NCBI GenBank assembly: GCA_034008185.1
Contig: CM067084.1
Span: 58,728,599-58,792,598 of the forward strand
From: Gorsachius magnificus
Lineage: Eukaryota; Chordata; Aves; Pelecaniformes; Ardeidae
Length of the DNA stretch: 64,000 nt
Direction: 5' to 3'
Positions 40,001 through 55,000 of this stretch are shown piece after piece (position 1 is the first letter of the stretch; each line of letters opens with the position of its first letter). A program made the translations under genes and the position numbers. The notes below the pieces were generated by a model. The model saw nothing but the letters and a program-made list of their open reading frames with translations, was not told where the DNA came from and did no database searches.

Positions 40001-43000
40001 ATTTGTAAGAAGTGCGCAGGTAGAGTAATTAATGACAGGCTGTGTGGGTTCTACAAAATGTCATATTTGCATATCTGTGTATGTCCTTGAATTGGCTTTT
40101 TTATTTTTACAGTGCCATCCCTGTGGAAGTTTTGACAAACAAAAAGTGAACATAATTTTTTTTTTTTTTTTTTTATACCAAGGTCATCCTTATTCCAAAG
40201 CACTTCCATGCATAAATGACAGGTCTGTAAGGTGATTGGTTTCCCTCAGATGAATAATCCTTCACAATCAGGGGAAATTAAAGACACACTAGCACTTCAT
40301 GGGAAATCGCTGGCTTTTGCAAGGCTGGATGCCAAAGGATAACAATTTTCAGTGTATAAATTTGGGGTATTAAATCAATTACATCAGGACATTATTTTAT
40401 TCATTACTATCAAATGCAATCCACTTTTGGAGGGGTTTTAGTGCTTTTATTTTATATTCAAATGTCAAACCCAGCCTTTTTTAAAAGTAGCAATTAGGAT
40501 ATATCTGGCTTCGTTAAATACTTTTGTTACCTTAGCAGAAGAGAAACCTGGTTTAAGTGATTTCATTAAGTAAAAATACTCTTGGATTTTCAGGACAGCA
40601 CAGATCTTTAGGACCAAGAGATTCAAAGGTCCGGAGTCTAAAAATGGATGCCAGCATTTGGAGCAATGAACTTATTGAGGTATGTTGTGATACTCTCTCT
40701 GTTCCACCTTGAAAACTCCTGTATCAATAGGACTTATTTACTCACAAGAAAACTGAACATTATAGCTGCTAAATAATATGCTGCTGTTGGAGTCAACTTG
40801 ATGTTTCCAAGAATAATGTACCTTTGTGTCATTCAAAATACTCACTTGTTTTAGTAACCATCTGTACAATTTCTCTTAGTATTTCTCCAAGTATCTAGTT
40901 TTGGGGGGCAGGGAAGAAAGAAAATGCTTTTGGAGAGCAATCATGATGGGCCATATTTGGAAGAGGAAAAGAAAGGAAACTTCGCAGTACTAGTTTAGTT
41001 GCTTGTGGTGTTTAAAAAGTGGTGCTGATAGAGAGGGATGAGTCATCAGTGTTTTCTTCAAAACATATGCTAGTCTTCTCTGACCTTTTACTGGTGTTTT
41101 CTAATATGTATTGAAATATAACTGGTTAGCCCTGTAAAGCTTAGTTGCTATTGATGGTAAATGATGACTACAGACTTTATTACTCATCTATAGATGACCA
41201 TAGGCAGTGACTGAGAGAGGCTTCAATTTCATCTCCTGCAGGCAATTTTCCTGTTTTTAATAACTTTCTTTTTCAACTTTGAGCAGCTGAAAACTATTTA
41301 GAGGCTAGCTTCATATCCTTCATGCTATTTTGCTTGGTTCTTTTCTTGCACCTCATCCAGCTCTTTATCATCATTGGAAATAAGAGGGCAAACAGTTTTT
41401 GGGCAGGAAATCTTCCTCCAGATGAAGAGCTGCATATGGATGCCCCTGCAGAAAAAAGGATAGCATTCATTACACAAAAATACAAAGAGGGAAAATTCAG
41501 GAAAACACCTTTTCCCTACAAAACCAAGGAACAGTTGAATAAGGTAATACTAGAATGGGTAAGCCCATACCATGCCTTTTGTATTGTATTTCATCTGTAT
41601 GCAATTCAGTCATCTTGTTAAAATGGTGAGAAATAAATTCAGAATCTTGAGTGACATTCTTACAGACCTGAATAAGGGTTGTTTTGGAGCCTTTACAGGA
41701 GTTATGTCATGATTTCTTAGTTCCTAGTTTTTCCAGATAGTTTTTTGTAAAAGGTTATGGTACATATATGGTGCCTGTAACATGACTTTCGAAGCCATCA
41801 GTGCATATGGTTCTTGATTCTTCTTCAAACGCACACTCTAGGGATGCAATTTCCCACTTCTTTAGATTCCTTTTTTATGTATTTTTGATATCTTACATGC
41901 CTGACATCTAACATTCCAGTACATTAGATGATTCAGTGTTATCAGTGGTGAAAGTGGCTCATGCACACTTATATCGTAGCCTGTAGCTAATTGGAAATAA
42001 AACAAGCTAAAATTAATGATGAAAAACGTCTGTTTTCAGTGTTTCCTTTTACACAAATAACACAAATTCTTTACAAAATGGCAAATGCTAATTATAATTA
42101 CCAATTTCTGTGTAATTTTTGATGTCCATTTGACTTCTATTATCTGTTGATTTCAGAGTCATGATTGTTTAGGGTTTATGAATATAGAAGAGTATAAATG
42201 CATATATTTTTACAATGCTAATGCATTCAGTTGCTTGAGTCAAATTGTCTCCAAGGGTATGCAGAGACTGTGGGGAGGCAGTAACATTTAAAAGTTATTG
42301 TGGTTTGAACAAGAGATGTCTAATTTGTTCAGTGGTTATTGGGTCAAAAAGGAAGTGTTATTTTCCATACATTTTATAAGTTGTATGTTAGCTACACACA
42401 TACGAAGTTAAAATAAGGGCATATAAGAAAGTTGCCGTTAAAACCTTTCTAGCCAAAGCATAGAACCATCTCACTGTACCGCTTGAATTTAGGTTTTCTG
42501 CATTTCATTGGAATTGGGAAATATTTTTGAGCTTCATGGGGAACTCTTTATTTTTTTGCAAAATAAAACATTTGGATTATATTCTATTTATTGGTAGCAG
42601 CTGTTCAAGAGACTTTATTTAATATTGTAACTATGAACCACAGAACATAGCGCTGTATTACAAGTCTGTGGGTTTTGTTGGTGGGCAGGAAGGATGTCTG
42701 TCATTTACCTACTGGGGAAAAATATCAAATGTAATGGTCAAATTCTCTATAGAGACATGAAATTACTATGTAATAAGGTGGTCATTGCCAAGTCATTCTA
42801 GAACTTCTATTGAACGGTCTCCCTTGTCATCTTGTGCATACTGGACGCTTATATGTTTGTTAGAGCAGCTGAATTTTAGAGTAGTACTTTTCTTGTGTTG
42901 ATTGACTTCTGCCTTAATCATTTCAGAAAAACTCATTTGTTAAGTAAATAATTTAAATACATATCAACTCATAGAATTTGTTATGAAAGAGATTGCTGTA

Positions 43001-46000
43001 ATTGTGTAGCTACTCCTGGATAAAACCAGGTTTGGTTTTGGACCAACATTTTGAAAGAGGAAAAGAAAAAAAAGAAAAGGAAAAAAAAGGTTTGTTATGT
43101 TTGTCTTCATGTATGCAAAAGTGGAAGGGGACTGATCTTTTAGGATGTGGCGAGATCTTTAAATCTTAAGGGAAAAGATCAGGTATGGAGATACTCTAAA
43201 GAATAGTTGCCTTACTGCCTTTGACCATAGTTTTGAAAAACTACCTATGAATTTCAGTCTGTTTCCTAGTGATAGAGTTTAAGAATCAGATTGTGTCTCT
43301 TTGGTTGAACTTTTGAGGTCTAAAACGATAAGATTTTTTTCTTTACTAGTTTTGTGTGAGCAGGAAAATGAGGGGGAATTTTTCATGTAAACAATAAGCT
43401 TCCCCCCAAGTTATATTAATTCTTGTTATCTTTCCCAAGTGAAACTCGTGGCACCAACATCTTGAAGGGTTTGCATTGATGATGTTTTGGGGGTTTCTTT
43501 TTTTGCTGTTTCTGTTTGTTTTTTTTCTTTTTCTAGATTCAGACCATACTTCATGATTCCTGCTACTTCTCTATGTTTATGGTCTTTGAAAATGCAGGGA
43601 AACTGTATTGGAGGTGAAAGGATTTGTATCTAAATTACATGTACTTGTTGGCGATAACTTTCTTATTTAAACGGACTTTTTATTTTCCCTTTCCCTGATA
43701 AGGCTCTGTGTGCCGCTGTAGTTAAACAAGATGTGCTAGAAACTCTGATGTTGCTGTTTAGTGGGGCTGATGCTATGTGTGCCACTGGAGACCCCGTTTA
43801 CAGTACTCCATACTTATTAGCCAAGAAAGCTGGGCAAAGACTACAAATGGAATTCCTGTACCATAATAAGTTCTCAGGTAGGATATATTGTCTTTGTTTT
43901 GATCTTCTAATTTTATATTGAGCAAAAGGGAAGGAAGAAAGGAATTCAGAAGAAAAAATTGACATTGAGTTGAACAACAGTGGTATAGCGGAGCGGGAGT
44001 TGTGATGGTGTCAACTGTGTTTCAGCAGACAGTGTATGTAATTGTGTACAAGTTACTTTTATCTTGCTCAGACATCAAGTTTAGGACTTGAAATAATTAA
44101 AAATTCAATGATAACTCATAGACCTAATACCCTTTTAACACAGAAGAGATCTGCCAATATTATCAGGCTTTTACCAGAAAAAAGTATTATATACCGTTAA
44201 CATCTATCCAGAGTAGTTGTCTGGGGCTTTGCTTTTTCTTAAAAATTATTTAAATTGATGTCTAACCCTACTGCACACAGACCTACCTGGTTTTTTTTCA
44301 CAAACTCTTCTCCCAAAATAAAGCTCACCTCATGAACTTCTAATATGATCCATCCCAGCAAACTGTCTTTTTTTCAGATCACAACTTCTGTTACAGCTTG
44401 GAGAATGTCATAAACTTCAGCCGTGAAAGTCAACAGTTCTGGTTGCAGTGTGTGACTGTCACAAGTCTCTTGAAAACAGAAAGCTATTCTTAAAAATAAA
44501 TAAATAAATAGTAGAGTATGGATGTGCCTGACCTTGCCTTTTAAAAGGGCTGTTACAGTATCTGAAGTAGTCTGGGAATGAAAGTTAACATGGAGATTTA
44601 CACTGAAAAAACTTAGCTACGCTGCTCTGCAGCCAGCATTGTGGACATACTCCTGGGCCAACTTCCCATTGCCTCGTGCCACTCCACAGAGTAACGCTGC
44701 AGAGGCTGAACAACAAAAGTTTTAGTGGGAGACGCAGGAATGATTTAGGGCTTCCTAGACAAAACATGGTGCCTTAAGTTTTGCCTGAGCATTGCTCTGT
44801 CACCAGTGCTAGGCACTGGATCTTAGGATGTTGAGCTCGGTCACTGTGCAAACATGCAGTTATGTTTTGCTTTTTTGTGTTTGTGTTTTGTTTTTTTTTT
44901 TTCTAGCTATGCTCTCAAGTGGTCCTAAGGCCACTTGAAGAGAAGCTTGCTTTTCTTGGCTTTGTCTTTTCTACTTTAGCCTTCCAGCCAAAGCAGCATC
45001 ACCATGTGCTGGTGCTAGTGTTTGTTCTTCTCTTCAGAGAAAGGGAGATCGTTGCAGTTTGACAGTGATTCTCTGGATCATTGTCTTTCTGCTGCCAGAG
45101 TTGGTGGTAAACTTCTAGATAAGCCCTCAAGAGAAACAGTTCCCTTCTGTTGATGTTTGTTACATAAGGGATGAAAATAAAAACTTAGTACACCAGGAAA
45201 CCGTGGTTTAGATTACATTGGCAAGCAGTGGTAGACAATGGCAATGTTGTAACAAATGTGAACTAATGTTTTTTTGATGAATATGTAAGAATCTTACTCT
45301 AATTATAAAAATAAATCAATAAAATGTATCTATGCTGTAGTAAAGATAATACAGAGCAACTGCATGTCTACAGATATCTACAGCTATGCAGTTAAAGACC
45401 TGTGGATAAATGGTTATAACTGATGTAACTGAAGTTCTGTGTCTTACTCCTTTTTCTTTTAATAGATTTTCCCAGCTATGATGCTTGTTTTGAAAGTGGC
45501 TTCTCTGAAGATTCTTCACATTCCACCTTTCTTTGTGAATTTTTATACAAAGTTTCTTCTAATACTGTTAAGCTTCTTACAGAGAAGAAATTAAAAGAAG
45601 GTATTTCGCTTTTACTTTATGTATTTGAATAATGCATGAATATGTATGGTTTGCATGAATTTGGTTCTTTTTAACTTCTTACATTACTCTTTAAAACACA
45701 AAATGTCTTTGACATGACATCCTCTTTTGATTCGGTAAACCTCTCGGATAAAGAAAATACTGATTGTCTTTCTCTTTATTGGTTAAAGGAAAAAACCAAA
45801 AAATTACTCGGTTAACAACAGTTATTGATAAATAAAAACCACTTGGAAATAGTTCTCACTTTAATTTTATTTAGATGGATGCTACTAAATGCTGAAAAGT
45901 AGTTTCTATCTAAAATAATAATATTCCAGAAATCCTTTAAAAGCATCACTGACTTTTTTGTAGGAGTCCAAATGGCTAACACCTAGAATATTTCTCAAGC

Positions 46001-49000
46001 TCACAAATTTTAAAAGTATTCCAAGTGGAAATGAGCACTTCCAAAAACTTTACAACAAATTGAGCTTTGTGAGGTGAAAACGTATGTATATCACAGTAGA
46101 TATACATGGTTGTCTGCATATATCAGTTTCCTGTGATTTCTTTTTTTTTCTCTGAGAGAGATGTTATCAGATGAATTTCATAGCTTTTTTTTTCCCTTTT
46201 TCTCCTGTCTAAACAAATGAATTATGTGGATTTTTAAATCTGGGCTGATTTATGGATCTTGACACAGCACCCTGTGTTGGTATATACATATTTTTGTATG
46301 ATTATATCCATATTCTCATGGTGTATGCCTTTTAAGATTCTTAGTGGAGATTAAAGCATGTTAAAGTGCGTAACTCCTATTTAAATATGCTTTTGAAGAA
46401 TCTATATGTTAATATGGGTGCAAATACTCAAATGCATTGGGTGATCAACAGAACTAATGCCTGATCACAGGCATTTCCCAGCAGCTTTGCAGTTGTTAAC
46501 AAAGACACCTCTTATGGCTGCTGGGCAGGACTTGCTTGCGGATTGTTCTGCAAATACATTGAGCTTGTTCAGGAAAGAAAGGAATAACTGCAAACCTCAC
46601 TACGACTTGCTCTAAGTGCAGACCTTGTCTTCTGTGCTCTGGGTACCTATATCTATATTAATAATAAAACTTTAAAAATAAATAAATAAAAAAGACCCCA
46701 CTAAGAGAAGTAGAGGCAATACTACTGGTATACTGCAGTATAAGTTGGTAAATACCAGTACAGATTGAGGATTTAGCTATAAATGCTCACAGAATGCCTT
46801 CTGTAGTACTTTTGGGGGGGATGTGGTGGAAGTGATCATCGTTAGTTAGGATGCCTTAAAAATATGAAGAAAGCCCTCAGACAAGGAACAACTGAATTTT
46901 GACTGTCTTCCATCATAAGTTTTTAGTGGACAGAAATGAAGCTGCTTTGAAAGCTTGTAATCTATTGCTTAGCATTGCACTTACTGCTCGGAGGAACATA
47001 CAGTAAATGGAAAGGAACCAGATTTCCCTTAGCTCAGGTTTTGGCCTCTGAAATTGTGATAGTGTCTTGTAGATGGTAGATGTCCTGCTGGGTATTTTTT
47101 TGTTTGTTTGTGTTTGGTTTTTTTTTTCTTTTTTTCTCTCTGGGTGTTTGCTTTGGTTTTGCATTAATGTTGAACTACCTATGTGTTTGTCAGGAATGTT
47201 GTTTCTTGGATGGGTGTTTTACAGACACATAGGAAGATAGGTTTCCCTGACCATTGCAGTTTAAGAAGACAAATTACAAACAGAACAAGAGAGGAAGATG
47301 TAATAATAACATCCTTTCAACAACAACAAAAAAACCCCTGCAATTTTGGATTAGACACTGCTCTTGCCTGAGGGCTGTAATATATCTCAGCTACGTATAA
47401 GAAGTATTATGACAGAAGGGTTTTTTGCTATTTAAAACATAAAACATGTAATCTTTTTTCCCTTCTGTATTGATTTTACTCCCTACATCAAGAACTGTTT
47501 CTACCTTTATAAAACCTCATTAACATGAAGTAATATGGGATATGCATATTGCAGATTGTTAGGAATAGGTGGCAATATTTTTTTTTCCCTTCTTACTGTC
47601 TTTAAAAAATAATTTGGTGGTTAGAGTACTAATCTGTGAGTGATACAGTTTCAGTTCCCTCCTCTGCCTGTAAAGATTCAAATAAGAAGGTCACGTTACT
47701 CAAAAAAGTGACCTAGATGTTTAGAGGAATAAGTTATCCTGTTGAAGCAGTTCTGACTTGCTGCAGACTAACTGAATTCTCACTGGGCCAGAGAGGGAGC
47801 ACCATTCGCTAACTGGGGATTACAGCACTTTCTAAATTTTGGGCCCTGTCCCAAAGTGCATTGGGATTTTGATGCAATGATTATTATTTTTTTTTAATGC
47901 TGTTTGTGGAAAGGTCTGCAAGCCAGAATCCTATTCAGCTGCCTAATCATTAAACTAGAGTGAAGTTCTTCCCCAGCGTTATGAATCTTGGAGGCAGTTG
48001 TCAGCCTTGCCTTTAGTGCCAAGGGCTGAAAATTTAAGCGCTGTTTGTAGTCACAGAAAACCCTTGTCTCGTTGTAGGCTGAGCCCTAACGGTAAAAGGA
48101 CACTCAAGAAACCATTCAGTGATGTGAATTGAACCCAGGTTTTGTAACAACCAGGTTTCCAGGAACACCTGGAAATACAGAACAGTTTTTCATTATATGG
48201 GTTTGGGATAGTGCAGGAGAGAGTAAGCCAGCTTCACGTGTACTTCTCATTATAGCAGCATCGGTGGTTGAGGCAGGGGTGCGTAACTTTTGAGGAAAGT
48301 CATTGTTAATTAAGAGCTGTAGATGATCAGCAGGAAGAGAGCTCAAACATTGGTGCTATTCTGATGCAATGGATCAGAAATTAAAGGTTAGCAATTTAGT
48401 GGCTCAGGTTTGATTTTATTCTTTTTTTCTTCTGTTTTTAGTGTAAAAAGCTTTATTGTGCCCTGTTAAAAGCCTTGACATTCCAAAATCCTCCTTGAGA
48501 GTTGTAACAGTATAATGAATATTGAAGCAGTGAGCTACTTTGTAGAATAAGCTTTGGGGGATGGAAGGGTGAAAGTTGGGGGACAGAAAACCCTTAACAA
48601 TCAAAACCTCCAAGTTGGCTCAATTCCCATAAACCTACATAGTCAAACCCTTTATCTTATGTTTATTTTAGTATTTAAAATGTGTATTTAGACAGAATAT
48701 AGATAGAACTAGATAGCAAGTAGCATGATACAAATAAGTACTAATAAAATAGTACAGAGATATTTATAAAACACATATAAATCATATAGCAAATAACAGT
48801 AAAACTAATTGGATGAAATATCAGATGACATACTAAGTAAATATTGGCTGACTACAACTGCAGTTTGTTTTTTTGTTTGATTTTTGTGGGTTTTTTTTCT
48901 AGAGCTATTTTACCAAATTCTCAGAAATACTTTACCAGACTATCTGCAGCTGTAGAGGAATTTTAAGACTGTAGAAGTAAACAGAGTATTTTCTCTTAGG

Positions 49001-52000
49001 ACCTGCTTCTCTGAAGTGGTGGGAATTGATGCACCTCAAATTATATTGTAAGAACTAGATGTAAACTAGAATGAATGCATGAATATTTTGAGTGGCAGAT
49101 AGTCATTAACATGCTATGTCATGTGCTGTATTCATATTTTAGGTTCATAAGAGGGAGCAGACATTTGGTCTTAATTAAATATGCCAAATAATACTTTTAA
49201 GTTGCTCTGCAGATTTTTTTTCTCCACCTTTTTTTTTTTTAAAAAAAAGTATAGATGACGATTACTAGACACTGTAGTATATCTAATTCAAGATTATTTG
49301 AAGATATAATTCTTAAATAGGTAATTTAACCATGCTCAGCAACTGTAAATTGTTACATGTTGAAAGCACCCTACAAATGTTAGCATTCTGTAAACTACAG
49401 TGTTGCTAAATGAATTTACCCTTGCCAGGTATATATGTGAATAGCAACAAGAGAGATCTCCAATTCATTCTAATGTGAACATGCCATCCTGAAATGGCTA
49501 TAGCTACTGCCTGTCCATGATGTGTCCATTTATCTCCCCCAGTATACAGGAATAAATTCTGTACAATTTCATTACTATCTGACACTTGGGCCTGCAGTAG
49601 GAGAGAATTGAGCTCAACAACTGATGTACCTAGAAGATTGTCCTATTAGTTTTTCTGTTCTTCAGTTTGTCATCCTCTACTATTTTGGTAGCATGTTTAA
49701 AAAAAAAAAAAAATTACCTATGTTAACACAACATAGTTTTCCTTGTGTTTTCTAGTAGCATGCAGTGGATGCAGCTTCGGGCATGTATGACATAGTTTGT
49801 TCTAGACTCTTTGAAAGGCTTAAATTGTTTTCCTTGATCTTGTGCCAGTGAGTGGACACCCAAGCATTACTAAGCAATGGAAGACAGATTGACTTGGTTT
49901 TGGCCTCTAGTTCCAGTAACATAGAAGAAAGAGTAGCCCCTTTTTGCTCCTGCATACCATGATTCACTTGCTCATTTTGCTATCAGCTCTTGTCAGAATA
50001 CATCATTCTTGTAGCTTTCAGCATTTCTAACTTTGTAGCATGTTTCCTTTTTGTTTTCTTAACTCTTTTCCACTAAACATGTAAGGTGGTATTGTGTACT
50101 AGCTTTTCCCATACTTTACTCATAAAGTAAAAATAATTGTGTTATATTTGAAGTATTCTTTTCTTGAATTGCTATGTGCTAGACTTTCTGTAGGTTAAGT
50201 AGTATCAACAGACATTGAATTCCTGGCCCACTGAAGTCAAGGAGACTGAGATTTCATCATAAATGTATTACTGTTACAACAGAGCTATGCAACCTGTGAG
50301 GCAGCTTCTATAGGAAGAAGTAATTCTTCTTATTATGCCAACTGACTTTTCTATTATTTCTTTTATCGCAGATTGCAACAAAAGATGGTGCACTTTGGAA
50401 GGTGGCTTTCTGAGCTACTATGAAAATGATAAAACTACCACTCCTAATGGTATGATTGACATCAGTGAAGTTATCTGTCTCGTAGTGCACAAGTCAGACT
50501 TCTTTTTAAATAGAGGGTAGGTTCCCAATTTAATATTTCAATAAGCAAACTTGGGTATTTCAAAGATTTTTATTCCGCGTTTTCACAGTGGATCGTTTAT
50601 TCCTGTATTTTGAACATGCAAGTCAGAAAAAAAAAGCTGAATTACTTTATGCTGACTTCAAGAAATAAGTACTAAGTGGTATTTGGGGAATTTTTTTTTT
50701 TATAGTGATATAATGAAAATGTTAGGGTAATTTAAAAGGGCAGCATATATTAGATAAATCTGTTTCTTATTAAAACTGTAATGCATATTCTCAGTGCTTA
50801 AAAGGTTACATGATGATAAATTGAACAATTAATACTAATTTTGCTTTCTGGGATTGACCTCTGGCTCAAGCCAAACATCTTCCTTTGTTTTTTCCTGCTA
50901 ATAATGCAGCAGATTAGAGTTTTCCATAATGCTTTTGGTTTTGGTCACCGATCTATTGGTCTTTGAAACGCATTCTTTGTTCTTCTCCATTTAAGGACAA
51001 CTGCATAGCTGTTGAACACTGTCTTAGTTTGTTTATTAAAAACACATGTAAATTCTTTTTTTTTTTTTTGTTTTTCTTTTATAACTCTCTAACATCCCAT
51101 CAGTACATTAAAAACATCACATGGAGGTTCACCTGAATCCAAGTTGTATCCCAGTGATACTTGATTTTTTTAGGGCATTGTTTTTAAACTATGCTTTGGA
51201 TCTGTCTAACAAACTCCGTAACACTTCCTTTTAAATTTTTTAGTGTGTTTGTGTGTATGTAAAATAAGATCTTTCTACAGTATAATCCTGTAATACTTGT
51301 AGTTACAAAGCAAAAGTGTTTACAAAGAAATGATCTATTCAAGTAAGCTTCTGGAAAAGATAACAGGACGAAAGGACTTTAGCTACTACTGAGATAAAGG
51401 GCCTGCAGAGGGGAGAAATCCTGAAACATGGTGATGCCTCAACATGCTATAAAATACAGTGGAAATGGCTTTCACTATTCTGCAGTAGCATAGCTTTGTG
51501 GTATCCAGAAAAAAGAAAAATATCACTTTCTTCTTCTGTCATTGAATCTAACCTATTGCTTGCTACGTGTGCAAATGGTTCCACTTCAGGATATTACCTA
51601 AATTAAGAACATGTTGGCTGAATACTTCACTTTTAGGGAATGACTAACCTCCTGCTGTGCTTTACCTGCGATTGGGTAGTTTTATGAGAAACTTCCCTAA
51701 ATCTGATATTTCATGTAGTGAAGCAATCAGTCCTTAAAATGTCTATTGCATTAGTTAGAATTAAGTATTTATGTATAATTTTCAAAGTGGTTATTGAAAA
51801 TGAGAGAACCGACTCATGTTCAGTTCTCCAGATTTAGATAAATCTCAACTCCAGCATTGAAAGAAAAAAAGCATGTTCAATCTATTTGGATTCTAGGGAG
51901 AGGTCACAGATGAAATCATACTATGAATTGGTGAACCATAACTTACAAGTTAAAGACTGACCCGAAGTCCAGCAAGTTATTTACTTTCCAATTCCACCCC

Positions 52001-55000
52001 AATTGGTTCTTTTTCTTCTTTTACTATCCTTAGTATTTGTCAGTTAAAAATGGAAAGACAGGGTCCATGTGTTTAAATGATGATATACTTCTTAAAAAGA
52101 AAAAAAAAAAAGACACACACACCTCCCCCCCCCCCCCCCCCCAAAAAAAAAAAAAAAAAAACCCAAAACCCAAACTTTTCAGACCTTCTTGAGCTACAGC
52201 AACTTCCTCCAAGGGTAGTCATAAACATGACAGAACTCTTCTTGGTTGTGGCAAGTGAGATAAGGAGTGGCAGTGACCAGACATTCCATCCTAGGAGGTT
52301 CATGCTGGATGACAGGAAAAGCCTTTTCATTAGAAGGGTGGTGGAGAACAGGGACAGGTTGCTGAGTGGAATAATAGTCTCCATCCTAGAAGTTTTTCAA
52401 GGCTTTTCATTGCTGTTCTGATCTATGGTTAGCGATAGTCCCACTTAAAGCAGATTAGACCAAGTGACATCTGAAAATCCCTTTGAACCAACGTTTCTAT
52501 GATTCTGTGGTAACTTGTTTAAAACTTCCCATTCAGTGTGTTGGTCTGCTTATATTAAACCTAAACAAAATGTTTTGAATGCATCACAAAAATACATTTG
52601 CTGAAATCACATGAACTTTTGCAAAAAATAATACAGTTCCTCTGAATTTTAATGACTATATGTAAACACTTTTATTAATTTCAGAAAACTGAAAAAACTA
52701 TTATGCAGTAGCCTCAAAACACATATTGACCTGAAAAGCACTTTGATCATGTTGTGTTATAAAATACTCTGTTATTAGCTGGATCGTACTTGTAAGATTG
52801 GAGGAAATATACAAATGGATTCCATTCCATAGGTATGAAAAAACAGAGAGAAATGGAACTCGTGTGTGTCTACTGTTATGAAGACTAAATACAGCTGCCT
52901 TTTTCCTCTTGCTTGCTTTAGGGACATCTTTACCTTTGAAATCTACTTAATGTCAGAACGTGTTTTTCTATTTGGAGCTGAAACTGCATATTCACAAAGA
53001 AAATGGACTTGGGCAATAGCTAAGGTAATACTGATAATTATCTTTTCCAGTTAGACCAGCAGCCTTTGCACAAAGAATAAAGTGTCATTGTTAGCTTAAA
53101 ATCCTCTGAGAAGCCATTCTTGATGAATACTGATCTATCTCGTGTGTAAAGGTTTCTTGTGCACGAAGAAATAACTTCTGTGATTTAATGTTTGAAACAA
53201 GATAATAAAATAAAATGGAAAAGGAATTGAAGCAACATTTTAATGTTGACCTTAAGAATGTATTACAGGTGCTTTAGTATGCTCTATACATATACTGTAT
53301 AAATTTATTTCAGCTAAGTTTTTTTATTGTTGCAATTCTATTGTTTTATTTGTTCATGAATCACTATATTTTATACAGTACTAAATGCTAATAGTCACAT
53401 TACTAATTAAATCAATTGTAGTTTAAAAAGCAAAAATGTTTAAATTGTAGAATGTGAACGGAAAAAATATGTTGATTTATAATTTAAACTTATTGTATAT
53501 ATGGGTTTATGAATGATAAATCTGAAAGTCTTGGTTTTTTACTGTGGCTTTCATCCTTGAATATTATAGACTTGCAATATCTTGATTTGTTTTTTTTTTA
53601 GGGGAAGAGGGTTTTTTTTCTTCATCTGACTCACCCCATTTTCTTTGGTAGCATTTTGTTTCCCCTGTGGCTGAATGCTTATTAGAGAGAGACTGTGACC
53701 TGATTGGCCAGCTGTACTACAAAGATTGCCATAACCTGGATCAGTGGAGAAAAGGCTGGTTTGCTATAGAGAAGTCAAGCCTTTATTTTTGTCTTGAAAT
53801 GGAGAATGCTCAAGAAGATTCCATATATCTAAGGAGGTTGCAAGAACTAAGTAAGAATTTTGCTTAACATCTAGAATTCAGGAAATACTCTATGGAATTA
53901 ACTCACTGTTAAGGACATTTCTATTCCATTTTAAAGTCATAAACGTTAGGGAGCTCGGTAACTATTCCTTTGCATGAGCCAGATGGTCTCCCAACTCTCA
54001 TCTAAATATGGAGTTGGTAAAGTTCTGTCTTGGATTTTTTTTTTTTCCCTACTTAGTGGCACACACTAGAGAGATTTTTCACAGCTTCATAATGAATGAA
54101 GACAATTTTTGCTCCAGTTGCAGCAGTATCTTTCTTACAAGAGTACAGAGTTGAATAATAATATATGACCTTTTGGGATTATTGTCTCATATTTTTGACA
54201 GGGCAGAAATACTCGCTGCAGAAAATGTTCTTGAGATGATTGACACGCCTAGTTTTAAAATACTCAAATGTACTGGAAAAATTATAATTCTCTTGGAAAA
54301 CTGTTTCTCAGACTAATAGACTTCTCTTTTTTTTTCTGATACTAAAAATATTCTTTGCTCAATATCATGATGTGGAAAGATAAGAATATTTATACAAATG
54401 GTCTGTGACCAATTTTGTATCATCGTATGTAATTATGCTCTGAATCCTCTTCCAGCATATCTGCCCTACTTGTTTTTGTATTGAACAAGGCAATATGCTG
54501 TGTAGGACAGTAAAAATAATTTGATATTTTAAAAGTAACAGAGAGAAGATAATTTAGCTCTTTATTGATGAATCTCTTTGTAAATGCTGTCAACGTATAG
54601 ACTGTTTTGCAGGAAGTTAGCTAAGTGCCATTGGGCTTTCTACTGCTTATTTACTGCCACCTTACATTTGCTGTGAATAACACCATGAAGGTGTTTTTTA
54701 ATCAGAATATTTTTATGTCTCTAGCTATCTTTTAACTTGTGAATACTTTTTGATCTTGATTCAGAATTAAAAAGCTAGGCAGTAGAACTGTTCCTGATAG
54801 TAGTTTTGATAAAGCAACTGTAATTGATCCTATCCTAATCATATGAGCTGTGAAGTCAGTGTACATCTCAAATATAGAAATGAAGCACACATTTAGCTTT
54901 TTGTTGAAAATTGCTTTTGCTTGGGTTTTGATTTTTAAATATTAATTGTATTTCTTGGAAATATTATATATCCATACTCCCATCTTTTCTTTGATTTTTG

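Larger units (their letters stand above)
50517..52921 (+). other. ARAP2: Intron between w12 and w13
   Basis: A 2.4-kb intron. It has a poly-T run at about 51056-51070, a compound A/C homopolymer tract at about 52094-52170 and, right after it, a CR1 fragment at about 52181-52509. Nothing coding is seen. Confidence 0.94.

Noticed and set aside
52073..52421. Open frames running through the poly-C/poly-A tract and CR1 fragment on both strands
   Set aside because: The frames consist of homopolymer translation (Lys/Pro or Phe/Gly runs) plus the 3' non-coding end of CR1, so they are not genes.
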